Assembly: GCF_002813775.1 (NCBI RefSeq)
Contig: NZ_CP020370.1
Location: 3,373,501-3,437,500, forward strand
Length of the DNA stretch: 64,000 bases
Source: Candidatus Thiodictyon syntrophicum
GTDB lineage: Bacteria; Pseudomonadota; Gammaproteobacteria; Chromatiales; Chromatiaceae
Direction: 5' to 3'
The notes under the pieces were generated by a model. It did no database searches. It saw only the letters and a list, made by a program, of their open reading frames with translations, and was not told the origin of the DNA. Made by a program: the position numbers and the translations under genes. Shown here one piece after another: positions 54,701 through 63,676 of this stretch (position 1 is its first letter; each line of letters begins with the position of its first letter).

Positions 54701-55112
54701 CCAGATTGTCGCGGCCGGGGCGCAGCCCCCAGGAGGCCGCGAGCGCGCTCAGCCGGTAGCGGCCGGGCACCAGATGGAGGCGCTGATGGATGGCCGCCTT
54801 GCCCGGGGCCGTGCCGTGCAGGTGGACCGTGGTGCCCCCGGACGGGCGCGCCTCCCGATCCGGCGCCGCCTGCGCGGCGCCGTCCCAGGAGAAGAAGGTC
54901 CAGCCGGGGAAGGGGGCGCTCGCGCTGCCGCCGGCCTGCTCAAAGTCCCCGTTGACCACCAGGTCGGGGCCTTGGATAGATGCGGGGGCGGACGCGGGCG
55001 CCGCGGCGGGGCAGGGTTGGCCCAGGGCCAGCGCGATGAGGCACAGGGGGCCGAAGACCAATCGCAGGACCGGTCGTGGGACGGGGCTTGGGGCGGGCGG
55101 GGTGGGGCGCAT
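51708..55112 (-). CDS. Large secreted glycoside-hydrolase-like protein with DUF4091-type C-terminal domain
   Basis: 1134 residues. An N-terminal signal peptide ends near AAAPASA (about residue 40). A first carbohydrate-binding-like jelly roll (LVVNGDFEQAGGSASAPFPGWTFF...LYGPGDLWLDEVRLTAL) is followed by a second beta-sandwich (YDYLDLQIRNPGARPVDGLVEI), further beta domains, and a C-terminal TIM-barrel-like region. That region contains YTVGDEPSG, FLTHHNAWALGQ and EAIDDYRYLQALETAI, the last being the typical DUF4091 end. The GDEPSG glutamate is a candidate catalytic acid. Probably periplasmic or extracellular polysaccharide processing. The neighbouring asparagine-synthase-like gene on the other strand hints at an envelope or exopolysaccharide locus. 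The long plus-strand frames over it are shadows. Confidence 0.75.
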   Translation of the reverse strand: MRPTPPAPSPVPRPVLRLVFGPLCLIALALGQPCPAAAPASAPASIQGPDLVVNGDFEQAGGSASAPFPGWTFFSWDGAAQAAPDREARPSGGTTVHLHGTAPGKAAIHQRLHLVPGRYRLSALAASWGLRPGRDNLGGRLLLELPGSRPAMVKLPQGDQDWTPVDLVFEVTKETDSTLYCFLYGPGDLWLDEVRLTALAPDDPSPTGVQPAAASREPLRFTPPLVAADLLLAGYCADPEQAARPHCRRLAAADRAALIPPRHPGPRVLAAFDPPRSIGDGAGHVDLTPGKGLPTDWSGYDYLDLQIRNPGARPVDGLVEIRDARTANYWSRVNWYTRFLPGEQRLRIPLQVFVGEKSVIKERRRLALDAITRLFISVSGAGQVQVMDARLTSDPPYRNDFARLLKLDGGTETSPVMGGFSPLTADLGYRPGRGYGFDPATRIPKSEDRRHPDNLLRDWLSIASGGLRFDLPDGDYGVWLMLEDPGYWEYVQNYDRRAVLAQGTEVYTDRMTPESLLARIFAHQHTEDLPGNDIWTRYIRGRYRPIEFQVRVTDGQLRLDFTAGAAKTFANTLSALLIWPMTEDRQARAFIEELWERLHEQYRNEYAEDREPSPAAAGATVAPAPGPIPELRVFHRHWGQDLKAADRPRPDESVARIEITLAQGELEPLTLDLYALAGLTLTAAELDLPGLRADPYQVRHKLTRTTDDGARYAMLPRLLDPLTLPLQLPAGQSRRLWFSVSPQADCPAGTHEGTLRLTLGDGRRLSLPVAATVRPWPLPVANQPFGWLGSVPVYTESAFPAALAAKRAADIAPALELVRRHGMTAFTGGIGGVLPTKGASGLAIDFSTLDAVLTQGAPFPFPPHSYGGLAPRGIGFERYQVGDTQHAFGAPYPEVLARVLAATRAHLAGADRLEPIYTVGDEPSGAGIAQSAALADALRAAGARSSVFTSITDAKSPAAALVGRVDQVFLTHHNAWALGQIRAADGQCGTYNLGGRYARGLYQYRLHRLGCRAGYFQFAFNATHVDPYYALDGREDDFAAAFPTDQPGVLIPTQDLARFGEAIDDYRYLQALETAIARGGDRPAATRAARWLDDLLNGLEVDHRALTAPPLDDQALDRMRAQAAAFIDELGGTR

Positions 55113-55252
55113 GGGCTGGTTGCTCCTGGGGCCGCACGGCGGCGGCCAAATGGGTATCGGAACCTTAACAATTTGCGGCGCGCCAGCGTAGAATTTTGCG
55201 CGTCAACCCATCAGGTCTGATTGCACCCAAAGATAGCCCCTGGAGTAATCCC

Positions 55253-55996
55253 ATGACCATCCTTGCGGGCATCTTCTCGCCCGGCGGCTGGACGGCGCAA
55301 GACCAGCAACTCGCCGACGAGATCCGCACCCATATCTCGCGCACCGACAGCGATGTGCGCGAGCAGTTTTTCGACGGGACCCTGTTCGCGTGCAAGGTGG
55401 ACATCGGGGCCTATGGCGAACCCGCCTGGCATGACGACGAGGCCTGGTTCGCCACCCTCACCGGGCGCCCCCTGCTGGGCGGGGCCGATCGCCGGTCCGA
55501 TCTCAGGTCACTGTGCGGCCCGGACCCCGGGCGGGTGATCGCCGCGGGTGGTCACGGCGTCTTCTGCGCCCTGGTCTACGACAAGGCGGCGCGGCAGTTG
55601 CGGCTCCTGACCGATCCCCTGGGACTGCGCCCCTTCTATGTGTGCGAACAGGCCGGGCGCTGGCTCTTCAGCACCAGTCTGCGCGTCATCGCGGCCCTGT
55701 CCATCGACCTCACCCTGGACCTGGACGGGGTCAGCGAGGTGGCCACACTCGGCTATTTCCTGCTCGACCACACCCCCTATGGCGAGGTCCGGGGGGCCGC
55801 GCCGGGCGCCTGCTGGACCCTGGACAGCAGCGGTCTGCAGCGGGCCTCCTACCTGCCGTGGCAGGACCTGAACGGCGAGCCGCTGGGGCTGGAGGAGGGC
55901 GCGGCGGCGGTCCACGCGGCCTTCGAGGCGGCCCTGACCGCCGGCCTTGCCGGGGGTGACGGGCGGGCCTTGATCATAAATCCGGCCAAGACCTAG
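55253..55996 (+). pseudogene. Asparagine-synthase-like protein, N-terminal part, interrupted by the DUF6399 element
   Basis: ATG 55253 follows GGAG. The class II glutamine-amidotransferase-like fold is recognisable (TILAGIFSPGGW, DGTLFACKVDIGAYG, VYDKAARQLRLLTDPLGLRPFYV, WLFSTSLRVI, GYFLLDHTPYGEVRGAAPGACW). The residue after the initiator Met is Thr, not the Cys that acts as nucleophile, so glutamine hydrolysis is not expected. The true gene ends at about 55969 where the element begins, and the frame reaches a stop inside the element. The second half is at 57882-58865. Confidence 0.85.
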
Positions 55997-56086
55997 CGTA
56001 GGGCTTGGTTAACCCCCACTGGAGAGCGGCAGGACCCGCGAAATTGTGTACCCTTGGAAGTGCAAACAAACCGAGGGAGAAGCACG

Positions 56087-56179
56087 ATGTTCGAAGGTCC
56101 TGCCGGGATCGACTTTAGCGCAGACATCGGGTCGACGCCATCGGGCGTGGTCCGGCGGTCGGCCGGCGGTGGGTCGTGA
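56087..56179 (+). CDS. Leader ORF overlapping the transposase start
   Basis: 30 codons (FEGPAGIDFSADIGSTPSGV...) with a good GAGGGAGAAG ribosome-binding site. Its stop overlaps the GTG start of the transposase (GTGA, 56176-56179). It may set transposase expression by translational coupling, or be the start of a frameshifted longer transposase. No known motif. Confidence 0.45.
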   Translation: MFEGPAGIDFSADIGSTPSGVVRRSAGGGS

Positions 56180-57852
56180 AGCACCGCTCGCGCCTGGAGC
56201 GAGCCGAACAGCGCGGGGCGGCCGTGGCCCGCTTGGCGACGGGGCAGCCGCAACGCCACGTCGCCGCCGAACTGGGCGTGGCGCGCAGCACCTTGCAGGA
56301 CTGGTGCAAGCCGACCCCGGTCGGCGCGGCCCCGGCGGTGTTGGCAGCCTTCGTGGCGACCCCTGAGGGCGTGCAGTGGCTGCACCAAGTGGTGGTGGCG
56401 GCGCACTTCGTCATCACGCTGCACGGCGGTGCCGGGGTGCGGATGGTGTGTGAATTCTTGAAGTTGAGTGGGTTGTCGGCGTTCGTCGGCGCGAGCTATG
56501 GCACCCACCAGGCCCTCAATGCGGCCTTGGAGGAGATGGTGGTCGCCGTGGCGCGTGAGCAACGGGCGGCGTTGGCGGTGGGCATGCCGCACCGCGCGAT
56601 CACGGCGTGCGAGGATGAGACCTTTCATCCGCAGATTTTGTTGGTCATGTTGGAGCCGGTGTCGAACTTTCTGCTGCGCGAACAGTACGCCGCCGATCGC
56701 ACGGCGGCCACCTGGACGCAGGCGTTGCGCGCGGGTCTGGACGGCTTGAACGTGACCGTGATCCAGGGCACCAGCGACGAGGCCACAGCGTTGCGCCGCC
56801 ATATCCAGACGGATTGTGCGGCCCATCATTCCCCGGACCTGTTTCATGTGCAACAGGAGGTGTCCAAGGGCACCAGCCTACACTTGGTCCGCCACGTGAA
56901 ACAGGCGGGCGCCAGCGTCGCGGCCGCCCAGACGTCGCTGGACGCTGAGCGGGCGACCGCGCAGGCCTATGACGCCCAATCCCCGCGTCCGCGCGGGCGC
57001 CCACCGGCGTTCGCGCCCCGCATTGAAGCCGCCCTGGCGGTCGTGGTGCAGGCCGAAGCCGATCAGGTACAGGCGCAAGCGCGTCAGGCCGAGGCCCGTG
57101 AACTGGTGCGTGAGTTGGGGACCCTCTATCACCCCTATGAGTTGGAGCAGGGACAGGCGCAGCCCGTGGCGCGCATCGCGCAACGCTTTGCCGACGTGTG
57201 GACGCGGCTGCAACAGCTGGCCGACGCGGCCGATCTGCCAACGCGCGCCCGTGAGCGCCTGGCCAAGGCGCAGCGCCTGACGATTCAGTTCCTTGCCACC
57301 ATTACCTTTTTCTTTGCGACCGTGCAGGCCAAGGTCGAGGCGCTGAATCTGCCGCCCGCCGTGGAACTGGCGTTGCTCACGCAGCTGATTCCGGCGCTCT
57401 ACCTCGAGCGCGTCGCCAATCGCAGCACGCTCGCTGAACCGCGCCACCGTCTGCACGCCCTGAGCCGGCAGTTGCTCGAACCGCTGCGCCAACGCGATCA
57501 TCCGCTCCAGGCCCTCCCAGAGGCCGAGCGCGCGCGCCTCGAACAGGTGGCCGGTGACTGCGCCGACCTGTTCCAGCGCAGCAGTTCCAGCGTGGAGGGG
57601 CGCAACGGCCAACTGTCCCTACATCACCATGGCCGACATCGCCTGAGCGACCGCAAGCTCGAGGCACTGACCGCCGTACATAACTTCCACCTCCGTCGCC
57701 CCGACGGGACCACTGCCGCTGAGCGCTTCTTCGGCCGGGCCCACGAAACGCTGTTCGCGCAGGTGCTCCAGCGCATGCCGTTGCCCCCGCCGCCAGCGCG
57801 CCGACGACCGCGCCCGCCCAAGCCGCCCGCGCTCCTGCCGGTAGCGGCGTAA
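56176..57852 (+). CDS. DUF6399-type transposase
   Basis: 558 residues. N-terminal helix-turn-helix (RLATGQPQRHVAAELGVARSTLQDW). Candidate catalytic acids lie in HRAITACEDETFHPQILLVM, VIQGTSDEATALRRH and SSSSVEGRNGQLSLHHHG. A long helical insert with QAQ/EAR repeats lies between the second and third. The proline- and arginine-rich tail is [15 protein letters not shown]. The DUF6399 group is found in several environmental bacteria and is thought to be transposase-like; the chemistry is inferred. GTG 56176 is the first usable start, coupled to the leader ORF. The frame is intact. Confidence 0.75.
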   Translation: MKHRSRLERAEQRGAAVARLATGQPQRHVAAELGVARSTLQDWCKPTPVGAAPAVLAAFVATPEGVQWLHQVVVAAHFVITLHGGAGVRMVCEFLKLSGLSAFVGASYGTHQALNAALEEMVVAVAREQRAALAVGMPHRAITACEDETFHPQILLVMLEPVSNFLLREQYAADRTAATWTQALRAGLDGLNVTVIQGTSDEATALRRHIQTDCAAHHSPDLFHVQQEVSKGTSLHLVRHVKQAGASVAAAQTSLDAERATAQAYDAQSPRPRGRPPAFAPRIEAALAVVVQAEADQVQAQARQAEARELVRELGTLYHPYELEQGQAQPVARIAQRFADVWTRLQQLADAADLPTRARERLAKAQRLTIQFLATITFFFATVQAKVEALNLPPAVELALLTQLIPALYLERVANRSTLAEPRHRLHALSRQLLEPLRQRDHPLQALPEAERARLEQVAGDCADLFQRSSSSVEGRNGQLSLHHHGRHRLSDRKLEALTAVHNFHLRRPDGTTAAERFFGRAHETLFAQVLQRMPLPPPPARRRPRPPKPPALLPVAA

Positions 57853-57881
57853 CGGGGGTGGCCGGAACGATGATCAAGGCC

Positions 57882-58865
57882 AACCGGCGCGAGGCGGTCA
57901 GTCTCAGCGGGTCGCTGAACTCGCGCCTGATCGCCGTGGCGCTCAAGCAACGCGGGGTGCAGGTGGAGGGACTCGCCATCGCCGCGGCGGACCCGGTGAG
58001 CCGCTATTGCACGAGCACCTTCGCCCGCGAACAGGGTATCGCCCTGTCCCTGGTGGACGTGGAAGGCCACACCATGAGCCTGGAAGAGCGTGTCGGTCAC
58101 CACTGGCGCCACGCCGGGGCCGACCTCTGCGGGGAACTGGCGCGCCCCCGGGTGGTGTGGACCGGCAAGGGCGGCAGCGTCGGCATGGGCGTGCTCCCCA
58201 TCGACGAGACCGACGTGGAACTGGCGCGCTGGGGGGACGCGACCAGGCTCGCGGACCGCTTCATCCGCCGCACGGCGGTCGCCCTGCCGCCGCGGATCAT
58301 CTGCAACTACCGGGTCCTGGAACAGAATCTGCGTACCAGCCTGATCGCCAGCCTGGGCGCCTTCCCGGGGCTGTCGCAGGAGCGCGCCCTGATGCTCTTT
58401 CTGACGATCCAGCACCAGCGCCGCCACTTCATCCTCCAGCGCGAGGAGGTCGACCGGCACCGGGTGGAACTGCACCTGCCCTTCTGCTCACCCCTGGTCG
58501 CCTGGGCGGCCCTGGCCCTGGCCATCGAGGATATGCGCGACTACCAGGCCTATCGGCACCTGATCGAGCGCTACTACCCGGAGGTCATGGCGAGCCCCTG
58601 GCGCAGTTCGCCCGGCCACCTGCCGTGCCCGCTGCCCATCCCGGTCAAGCTCAAGGGACGCCTGTTTCGCCGCAAGCCGGACCCCGCGCGCCGCGCCACC
58701 TTGAAGCGCGCCTGGCGCCTGGTGCGCGAGTGGCAGCTACCGGCGGGCGTGTTGGATCGCCAGGGTCTCGCCCTGACCTGTGCCCTGACCCAGGCCCGTC
58801 TGCGCGAGGGCATCTACAGCCTGCGACTGGCCGCGACCTTCGCCCGGTGGTTGCAGCGCGAATGA
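57882..58865 (+). pseudogene. Asparagine-synthase-like protein, C-terminal part
   Basis: Continues the gene broken at 55969: NRREAVSLSGSLNSRLIAVALKQRG is the PP-loop of the ATP-pyrophosphatase domain, with SGSLNS where SGGxDS is usual. Then come TFAREQGIALSLVDVEGHTMS, FIRRTAVALPPRI, a long block LMLFLTIQHQRRHFILQREEVDRHRVELHLPFCSPLVAWAAL, and a basic C-terminal tail. Without its start it is not expressed normally; a frame from ATG 57870 inside the element end exists. Together with the altered N-terminal nucleophile, this points to a divergent, non-asparagine-making member. Confidence 0.85.
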
Positions 58866-58910
58866 ACCGCTCCTGAGTTTCACCAGATACCCGTCACCCC
58901 GAGGCCCGGC

Positions 58911-59882
58911 ATGACCGCTACCCTGCTCGTGTGTACCGCTGCCGCCATCCTCGTGCTGGCCCTGCTGACGCTGGCCGCCCGCGCGCCTTGGTGGCTATCG
59001 CTGCCCGCGCTGATCCTGGGCGTGCCGAGTCTGCTGGTGATCGTTGCCGAGGGACCCCATGCCGCCGCCGAGGTCTGGGGCGAGCGGCTCGTCGGCGTGG
59101 TGGCCGCCACCCAGGAATCCGTCCGGGTCGAGTCGGCACGGGCCGGCGGCGCGCGCGCCAGTCACACGGTGGTGCGTCATCGCTTCGGGGCCATCGTCTG
59201 CTACCGCGCACCGCAGGCGCCGGGGTTGGGGGCGGGTGCCCCGATCGACCCGGCGATCCTGGCCGCGGTCGGCGAGACCGAGACGGCGGCCGACCGGCGC
59301 TGCCGCCAGGCGCCCGGCAGCGGCATCCTGCGACAGACGCAGGTGCGGCTCGATGAGGCGTCGTTCGACGCGGCGCAGCCCGGCCAGACCCTGATGCTGC
59401 GGCGGCTGCGTCCGTTCGGGCTCTTGGAATGGACCTGGCCGGTCGACGCCCCCCTGCTGCCCATGTTGCCCCGCCCCCGACTCGGCGGCGGCGGGCCGCG
59501 GGTCGCGATCCCGGCCCAGGTCACCGCCATCACCGTCGATCGGCGCGGCCGCGGCTTGCTGAGCCGCCGGGCCTATGACTATGCCGTGCCGGTCGCCTAT
59601 GTCCGGCTGCGTTACGCGCCCCCCGGCTACCCCACGGGCGTGGAAGGCGTGGATACGGCCGACGCGCCCTCGGTGAGCGCGCTGGCGGTGGGCAGCCCGG
59701 CGCTCGTCTCGGTCGCGGCCCAGGCGCCGCGTCAACCGCGGCTGCTGGGCGTGGAGCGGACCTATTGGTGGCGCAACGTCCTGGTGGAGGCACTGACGCT
59801 CGTCGGGCTCATCGTGACCGTCCTGATCATCCTCGGCGTTCGGCAGCGCCGTCGTCGCGACGCGCGGCCGGGGTCGCGTTGA
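58911..59882 (+). CDS. Hypothetical membrane protein with two terminal helices
   Basis: 323 residues. An N-terminal helix pair (about 4-48, LLVCTAAAILVLALLTLAAR and LSLPALILGVPSLLVIVA), a large soluble loop (about 50-285, beta-rich, containing VVRHRFGAIVCYRAP and AYDYAVPVAYVRLRYAPPGYP), and a C-terminal helix (LVEALTLVGLIVTVLIILGV) followed by a basic tail. The loop is probably periplasmic. It resembles DUF3592-like layouts, but I do not recognise a family with confidence. It lies 45 bases after the asparagine-synthase-like gene and may share its operon. Confidence 0.7.
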   Translation: MTATLLVCTAAAILVLALLTLAARAPWWLSLPALILGVPSLLVIVAEGPHAAAEVWGERLVGVVAATQESVRVESARAGGARASHTVVRHRFGAIVCYRAPQAPGLGAGAPIDPAILAAVGETETAADRRCRQAPGSGILRQTQVRLDEASFDAAQPGQTLMLRRLRPFGLLEWTWPVDAPLLPMLPRPRLGGGGPRVAIPAQVTAITVDRRGRGLLSRRAYDYAVPVAYVRLRYAPPGYPTGVEGVDTADAPSVSALAVGSPALVSVAAQAPRQPRLLGVERTYWWRNVLVEALTLVGLIVTVLIILGVRQRRRRDARPGSR

Positions 59883-59903
59883 GGCGATGTCGGTCGACCC
59901 GGG

Positions 59904-60623
59904 TCAGGGGTTGGATTCTTCTGCCGAGCCGCCCGCCAGCGGCATCAGTTCCAAGGTCAGCCACTGCTCCCGCGGCGGCAACTGCGCCCGCGCCACCGCG
60001 GCGATGTGCCCGGGGGCGGGGATGCAGTGCATGACCTGCGGTACCTGGGCGCCGGGTTCGCGCGGGCGAAACAGGCCGCGTCCGTCGGCCTTGGCGTCGG
60101 CCTCCAGGGCGGTCCAGGCGCGGTAGAAGAACGCCAGCCGCTCGGCCTGGGGGGTCGCCAGCAGGGCGCGTACCTGCGCTGGGCTGAACATGCGCCGGGC
60201 AATGGCCTCGAGGTCGCGGCGCGGGCGCAGCCATTCGCAATCGATGCCGACCTCGCCCCCGCGCGAGATCGCCACCAGGGCCAGGTCCGCGGTGGTAGTG
60301 AGATTGAATTCGAGCGCACCCAGGGCCTGGGCGGCGGCCGGCTTGCCGGCGGGGCCATAGGTGAAGCCCACGGCCCGCGGCGGCAGGCCCAGATACAGCC
60401 CCAGGACCCGGCGCAGGCCGGCCTGGGCGCGGATATAGCGCTCCCGGTAGCCCTGGTGGGTCATGCCCAGGGCGCGGCGGCGCTGGCGCTCACCGAGCAG
60501 CGCCAGGGCGCTCTCAAGGTCATCGCCGCGCGCGTCCGCGTGCAGGTGCCACAGATGCAACCCGCCAGGGGCGATGGCGGGGGCGGCCGCGGCCGGGTGC
60601 CAGTGGAGCGGGGCGTCCGTCAT
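59904..60623 (-). CDS. 4'-phosphopantetheinyl transferase superfamily protein
   Basis: 239 residues from ATG 60623. Sfp-type two-lobed enzyme that attaches phosphopantetheine to carrier proteins. The metal motif is present as [10 protein letters not shown] (D and E), and the later block reads [12 protein letters not shown]. Two positions differ from the usual pattern: WTxKE here has Leu in place of Lys, and the usual NLSHS motif reads NLTTT. The catalytic glutamate and second lysine are kept. No carrier protein or synthase gene is adjacent. Substrate unknown; activity probable but not certain. Confidence 0.85.
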   Translation of the reverse strand: MTDAPLHWHPAAAAPAIAPGGLHLWHLHADARGDDLESALALLGERQRRRALGMTHQGYRERYIRAQAGLRRVLGLYLGLPPRAVGFTYGPAGKPAAAQALGALEFNLTTTADLALVAISRGGEVGIDCEWLRPRRDLEAIARRMFSPAQVRALLATPQAERLAFFYRAWTALEADAKADGRGLFRPREPGAQVPQVMHCIPAPGHIAAVARAQLPPREQWLTLELMPLAGGSAEESNP

Positions 60624-60802
60624 CTGGCTGGCGCAGCCAAGGCGCAAGCCTTGCGCGCCCGCGCGCTGCCCCGGCGCTCATGCCGGCCGGCTCGCTGCGC
60701 CCCCCGGGCGAGAAATTGGTAAGCTGTACCGCTGATTTTTCACTCCTCCGCGTCTTTTTCGTTCAGTTCCAGAACGCCAATCCAAGCAGGACCGCTCGCC
60801 CC

Positions 60803-63166
60803 ATGCAGACCATCACCCAGACCATCAGCCAGGAAATCCAGGCCCGCGCCGACCAGGTGGAGGCGGCCGTCCGGCTGTTGGACGAGGGCGCTACGGTGCC
60901 CTTTATCGCCCGCTACCGCAAGGAGGTCACCGGCGGCCTCGACGATATCCAACTGCGCCACCTGGAGGAACGCCTGGTCTATCTGCGCGACCTCAACGAG
61001 CGGCGCGCGGCGGTACTGGCGAGCATCGAGGAACAGGGCAAGCTGACCCCGGACCTGCGCGCCGCGCTGGAAGGTGCGGACACCAAGCAGCGTTTGGAAG
61101 ACCTGTATCTGCCCTACAAGCCCAAGCGCCGCACCAAGGCGCAGATCGCCCGTGAGGCAGGGCTCGAACCCCTGGCCGACGGGCTGCTGGCCGATCCCAC
61201 CCAGGACCCGGGCCTGCTGGCCGCGGCCTATGTCGATGCCGGCAAGGGTGTGGCCGATGTCGCCGCCGCCCTGGAGGGCGCGCGCCAGATCCTCATGGAG
61301 CGCTTCGCGGAGGACCCGGAACTCACCGGACGGCTGCGCGACCGACTCTGGGAGGAGGGCGTCCTGGCGGCCAAGGTCGTCGATGGCAAGGAGCAGGAGG
61401 GCAACAAATTCTCCGACTATTTCGACTACCGCGAGGCCATTGCGAAGGTTCCCTCGCACCGCGCCCTGGCGCTCTTTCGTGGGCGCAATGTCGGGGTCCT
61501 GAACCTGGACCTGATCCCCGGTGAGGGGGAGGAGCCGGACCTGCCCTATCGCGCCCTGATCGCGGCGCGCTTCGGCCTGCGCCATCAGGGCCGGGCGGCC
61601 GACGACTGGCTGGCCGAGACGGTGCGCAAGACCTGGCGCATCAAGCTCCTGACCCGGCTCGACCTGGATCTCAAGGGGCGGGTGATGGAGGCGGCCGAGG
61701 CCGAGGCGATCCGGGTCTTCGGGCTCAATCTCAAGGCCCTGCTGCTCGCCGCCCCCGCCGGGCGCCTGCCCACCCTGGGGCTGGACCCGGGTCTGCGCAC
61801 CGGGGTCAAGGTCGCCATCGTCGATGCCACCGGGCGGGTCGCCGCCACCGATACCATCTATCCGCATCAACCCAAGAACCAGTGGGACGCATCCATCGCC
61901 CGGCTGGCGCTGCTCTGTGCCGCCCATCAGGTGCGCCTCATCAGTATCGGCAACGGCACCGCCTCGCGCGAGACCGACAAGCTCGCCCGGGAACTGATCA
62001 AACGCCATCCGGACCTGGGCCTGCGCTCACTGGTGGTGAGCGAGGCCGGGGCCTCGGTCTATTCGGCCTCCGAATTCGCCTCCAAGGAACTGCCGGATCT
62101 CGACGTATCGCTGCGCGGTGCGGTCTCTATTGCGCGCCGGCTCCAGGACCCCCTGGCGGAACTGGTCAAGATCGAGCCCAAGGCGATCGGTGTCGGTCAA
62201 TACCAGCACGACGTGAACCAGGGCCGGCTCGCCCGCACCCTGGAGGCGGTGGTGGAGGACTGCGTGAACGCCGTCGGGGTCGATCTCAATACCGCCTCGG
62301 TGCCGTTGCTGACCCAGGTTTCGGGGCTCAATCGCGGTCTCGCCGAGCATATCGTCGCCTTCCGCGAGGCCAATGGCGCCTTCACCAACCGCAAGCGACT
62401 CATGGCCGTGCCGCGCTTCGGCGACAAGGCCTTCCAATTGAGCGCCGGCTTCCTGCGCGTGCCGGACGGGGACGAACCGCTGGACGCCTCCGCCGTCCAT
62501 CCGGAGGCCTATCCGGTGGTGCGCCGTATCTGTGAGCGGGCGGGCAAGGGCATCCGCGACCTGATCGGCGATGTCGCCACCCTGCGTCGTCTGGAGCCCA
62601 AGGACTTCATCGATGAGTCCTTCGGGCTGCCGACCGTCCAGGATATCCTGAGTGAACTGCAGAAGCCCGGTCGCGACCCCCGCCCCGAATTCAAGGCGGC
62701 CGAGTTCAAAGAGGGCGTGGAGACGCTCAAAGACCTGGAACCCGGGATGATCCTGGAGGGCGCCGTGACCAACGTCACCAACTTCGGCGCCTTCGTCGAC
62801 ATCGGCGTCCACCAGGACGGCCTGGTGCACATCTCCATGCTCGCCGATCGCTTCGTAAAAGACCCCCACGAGGTGGTCAAGTCCGGCGACCTGGTCAAGG
62901 TCAAGGTGCTGGAGGTCGATTTGCCGCGCAAGCGGATTGCGCTCTCCATGCGCCTGTCGGAGCCCACGCCGCAGCGTGCCGAGGCCGGCGCCGGGGAGCG
63001 CCCGGAGCGCACCGCACCACGGCGTGATCAGCCGCGGCAGGGGGAGCAGGCGCGCCGCCCGCGCGACGACCGGCGTGCGCCGACTCAGCGTCAGCCGTTA
63101 GAGCAACAGCAGCCGCCCGCCAACAGTGCTTTCGCGGCGGCCTTTGAGAAGGCGAAGAAGGGGTGA
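60803..63166 (+). CDS. tex: Transcription accessory protein Tex
   Basis: 787 residues. Order: N-terminal helical domain ([21 protein letters not shown]...[17 protein letters not shown]), YqgF/RNase H-like domain ([20 protein letters not shown]), helix-hairpin-helix modules ([31 protein letters not shown]...[11 protein letters not shown]) and an S1 RNA-binding domain ([31 protein letters not shown]). The disordered tail is rich in Arg, Gln and Pro. Conserved bacterial protein that binds RNA and affects transcription and stress tolerance. Start chosen at ATG 60803; the longer frame upstream has no family similarity. Confidence 0.95.
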   Translation: MQTITQTISQEIQARADQVEAAVRLLDEGATVPFIARYRKEVTGGLDDIQLRHLEERLVYLRDLNERRAAVLASIEEQGKLTPDLRAALEGADTKQRLEDLYLPYKPKRRTKAQIAREAGLEPLADGLLADPTQDPGLLAAAYVDAGKGVADVAAALEGARQILMERFAEDPELTGRLRDRLWEEGVLAAKVVDGKEQEGNKFSDYFDYREAIAKVPSHRALALFRGRNVGVLNLDLIPGEGEEPDLPYRALIAARFGLRHQGRAADDWLAETVRKTWRIKLLTRLDLDLKGRVMEAAEAEAIRVFGLNLKALLLAAPAGRLPTLGLDPGLRTGVKVAIVDATGRVAATDTIYPHQPKNQWDASIARLALLCAAHQVRLISIGNGTASRETDKLARELIKRHPDLGLRSLVVSEAGASVYSASEFASKELPDLDVSLRGAVSIARRLQDPLAELVKIEPKAIGVGQYQHDVNQGRLARTLEAVVEDCVNAVGVDLNTASVPLLTQVSGLNRGLAEHIVAFREANGAFTNRKRLMAVPRFGDKAFQLSAGFLRVPDGDEPLDASAVHPEAYPVVRRICERAGKGIRDLIGDVATLRRLEPKDFIDESFGLPTVQDILSELQKPGRDPRPEFKAAEFKEGVETLKDLEPGMILEGAVTNVTNFGAFVDIGVHQDGLVHISMLADRFVKDPHEVVKSGDLVKVKVLEVDLPRKRIALSMRLSEPTPQRAEAGAGERPERTAPRRDQPRQGEQARRPRDDRRAPTQRQPLEQQQPPANSAFAAAFEKAKKG

Positions 63167-63400
63167 GATTGAGGCTAACGGCGATGTGGGGTTGTCAGTC
63201 ACCCCCGAAACATGAAAGCCCCCGGCGGGAGCGGCTTTCACGGTAACCCGACTTACGCGATTCTTCTCTGCGTCTCCGCGTCTCTACGTCGCGACCAGAA
63301 GCCCTGAAGGGGCGTAACATACCAGCCCAGGGCAACGCCCTGGGTTGGTCGGTTAAGGACGATCAGCCCTGAAAGGGCGTGACATTCAATGTTAATGCAG
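63167..63400. repeat. Intergenic region with GGGCGTGACATTCAAT-type repeats
   Basis: GAAGGGGCGTAACATACCAG at about 63306 and GAAAGGGCGTGACATTCAAT at about 63371 flank a CCAGGGCAACGCCCTGGG hairpin. A GGGAGCGGCTTTCACGG unit is at 63228. No gene is seen. Confidence 0.6.
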
Positions 63401-63415
63401 GAGTACCGTTCACCC

Positions 63416-63637
63416 ATGCAAGTCACCACTGGTACGGTCGTAGCCGGGAAAATCGTCGTCGAGGGCCTTTGCCTTGCAGAGGGTTCCGTCGTCGCCGTCA
63501 TCTCCCGAGAACCCGATGAGTCCTTTAACCTATCGGCTGAGGACGAAAATGAACTGCTCGCTGCCATGGCGGAGATTGAGCGGGGTGAATTCATTTCGCA
63601 AGACCAACTTCTTGATAGCCTGCGTAATGATCATTGA
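63416..63637 (+). CDS. Small antitoxin-like protein
   Basis: 73 residues from ATG 63416. A beta-rich start (VTTGTVVAGKIVVEGLCLAEGSVVAVISREPDESFNL) leads to an acidic helical tail (LSAEDENELLAAMAEIERGEFISQDQLLDSLRND). This layout is typical of antitoxins paired with RelE/ParE toxins in this kind of genome. The expected toxin gene is not found downstream; a DUF29 tail is there in its place. Intact but probably orphaned. Confidence 0.75.
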   Translation: MQVTTGTVVAGKIVVEGLCLAEGSVVAVISREPDESFNLSAEDENELLAAMAEIERGEFISQDQLLDSLRNDH

Positions 63638-63676
63638 TCGCGAGTTGGCGACCAAGTCCTCAAGGGAGGGCTTTCG

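Larger units (their letters stand above)
55966..57881 (+). mobile_element. Transposase element (DUF6399 type), about 1.9 kb
   Basis: Ends are CCTTGATCATAAATCCGGCC on the left and, inverted, CCTTGATCATCGTTCCGGCC on the right. GGCC is present outside both ends and may be a 4-base target duplication. The asparagine-synthase frame is restored if the element is removed together with one GGCC (DGRA followed by NRREAVSLSG). Short elements with the same ends and without transposase occur at 8454, 12769, 17534 and 46950, with single ends at 13988, 23345 and 43949. Confidence 0.85.

Noticed and set aside
53445..55220. 591-codon plus-strand ORF
   Set aside because: Antisense shadow of the secreted glycoside-hydrolase-like gene, which has a signal peptide and clear domains.
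63300..63390. Hairpin before the antitoxin gene as an attI or attB site
   Set aside because: It belongs to a repeated GGGCGTGACATTCAAT motif with two copies here, and no integrase is nearby.
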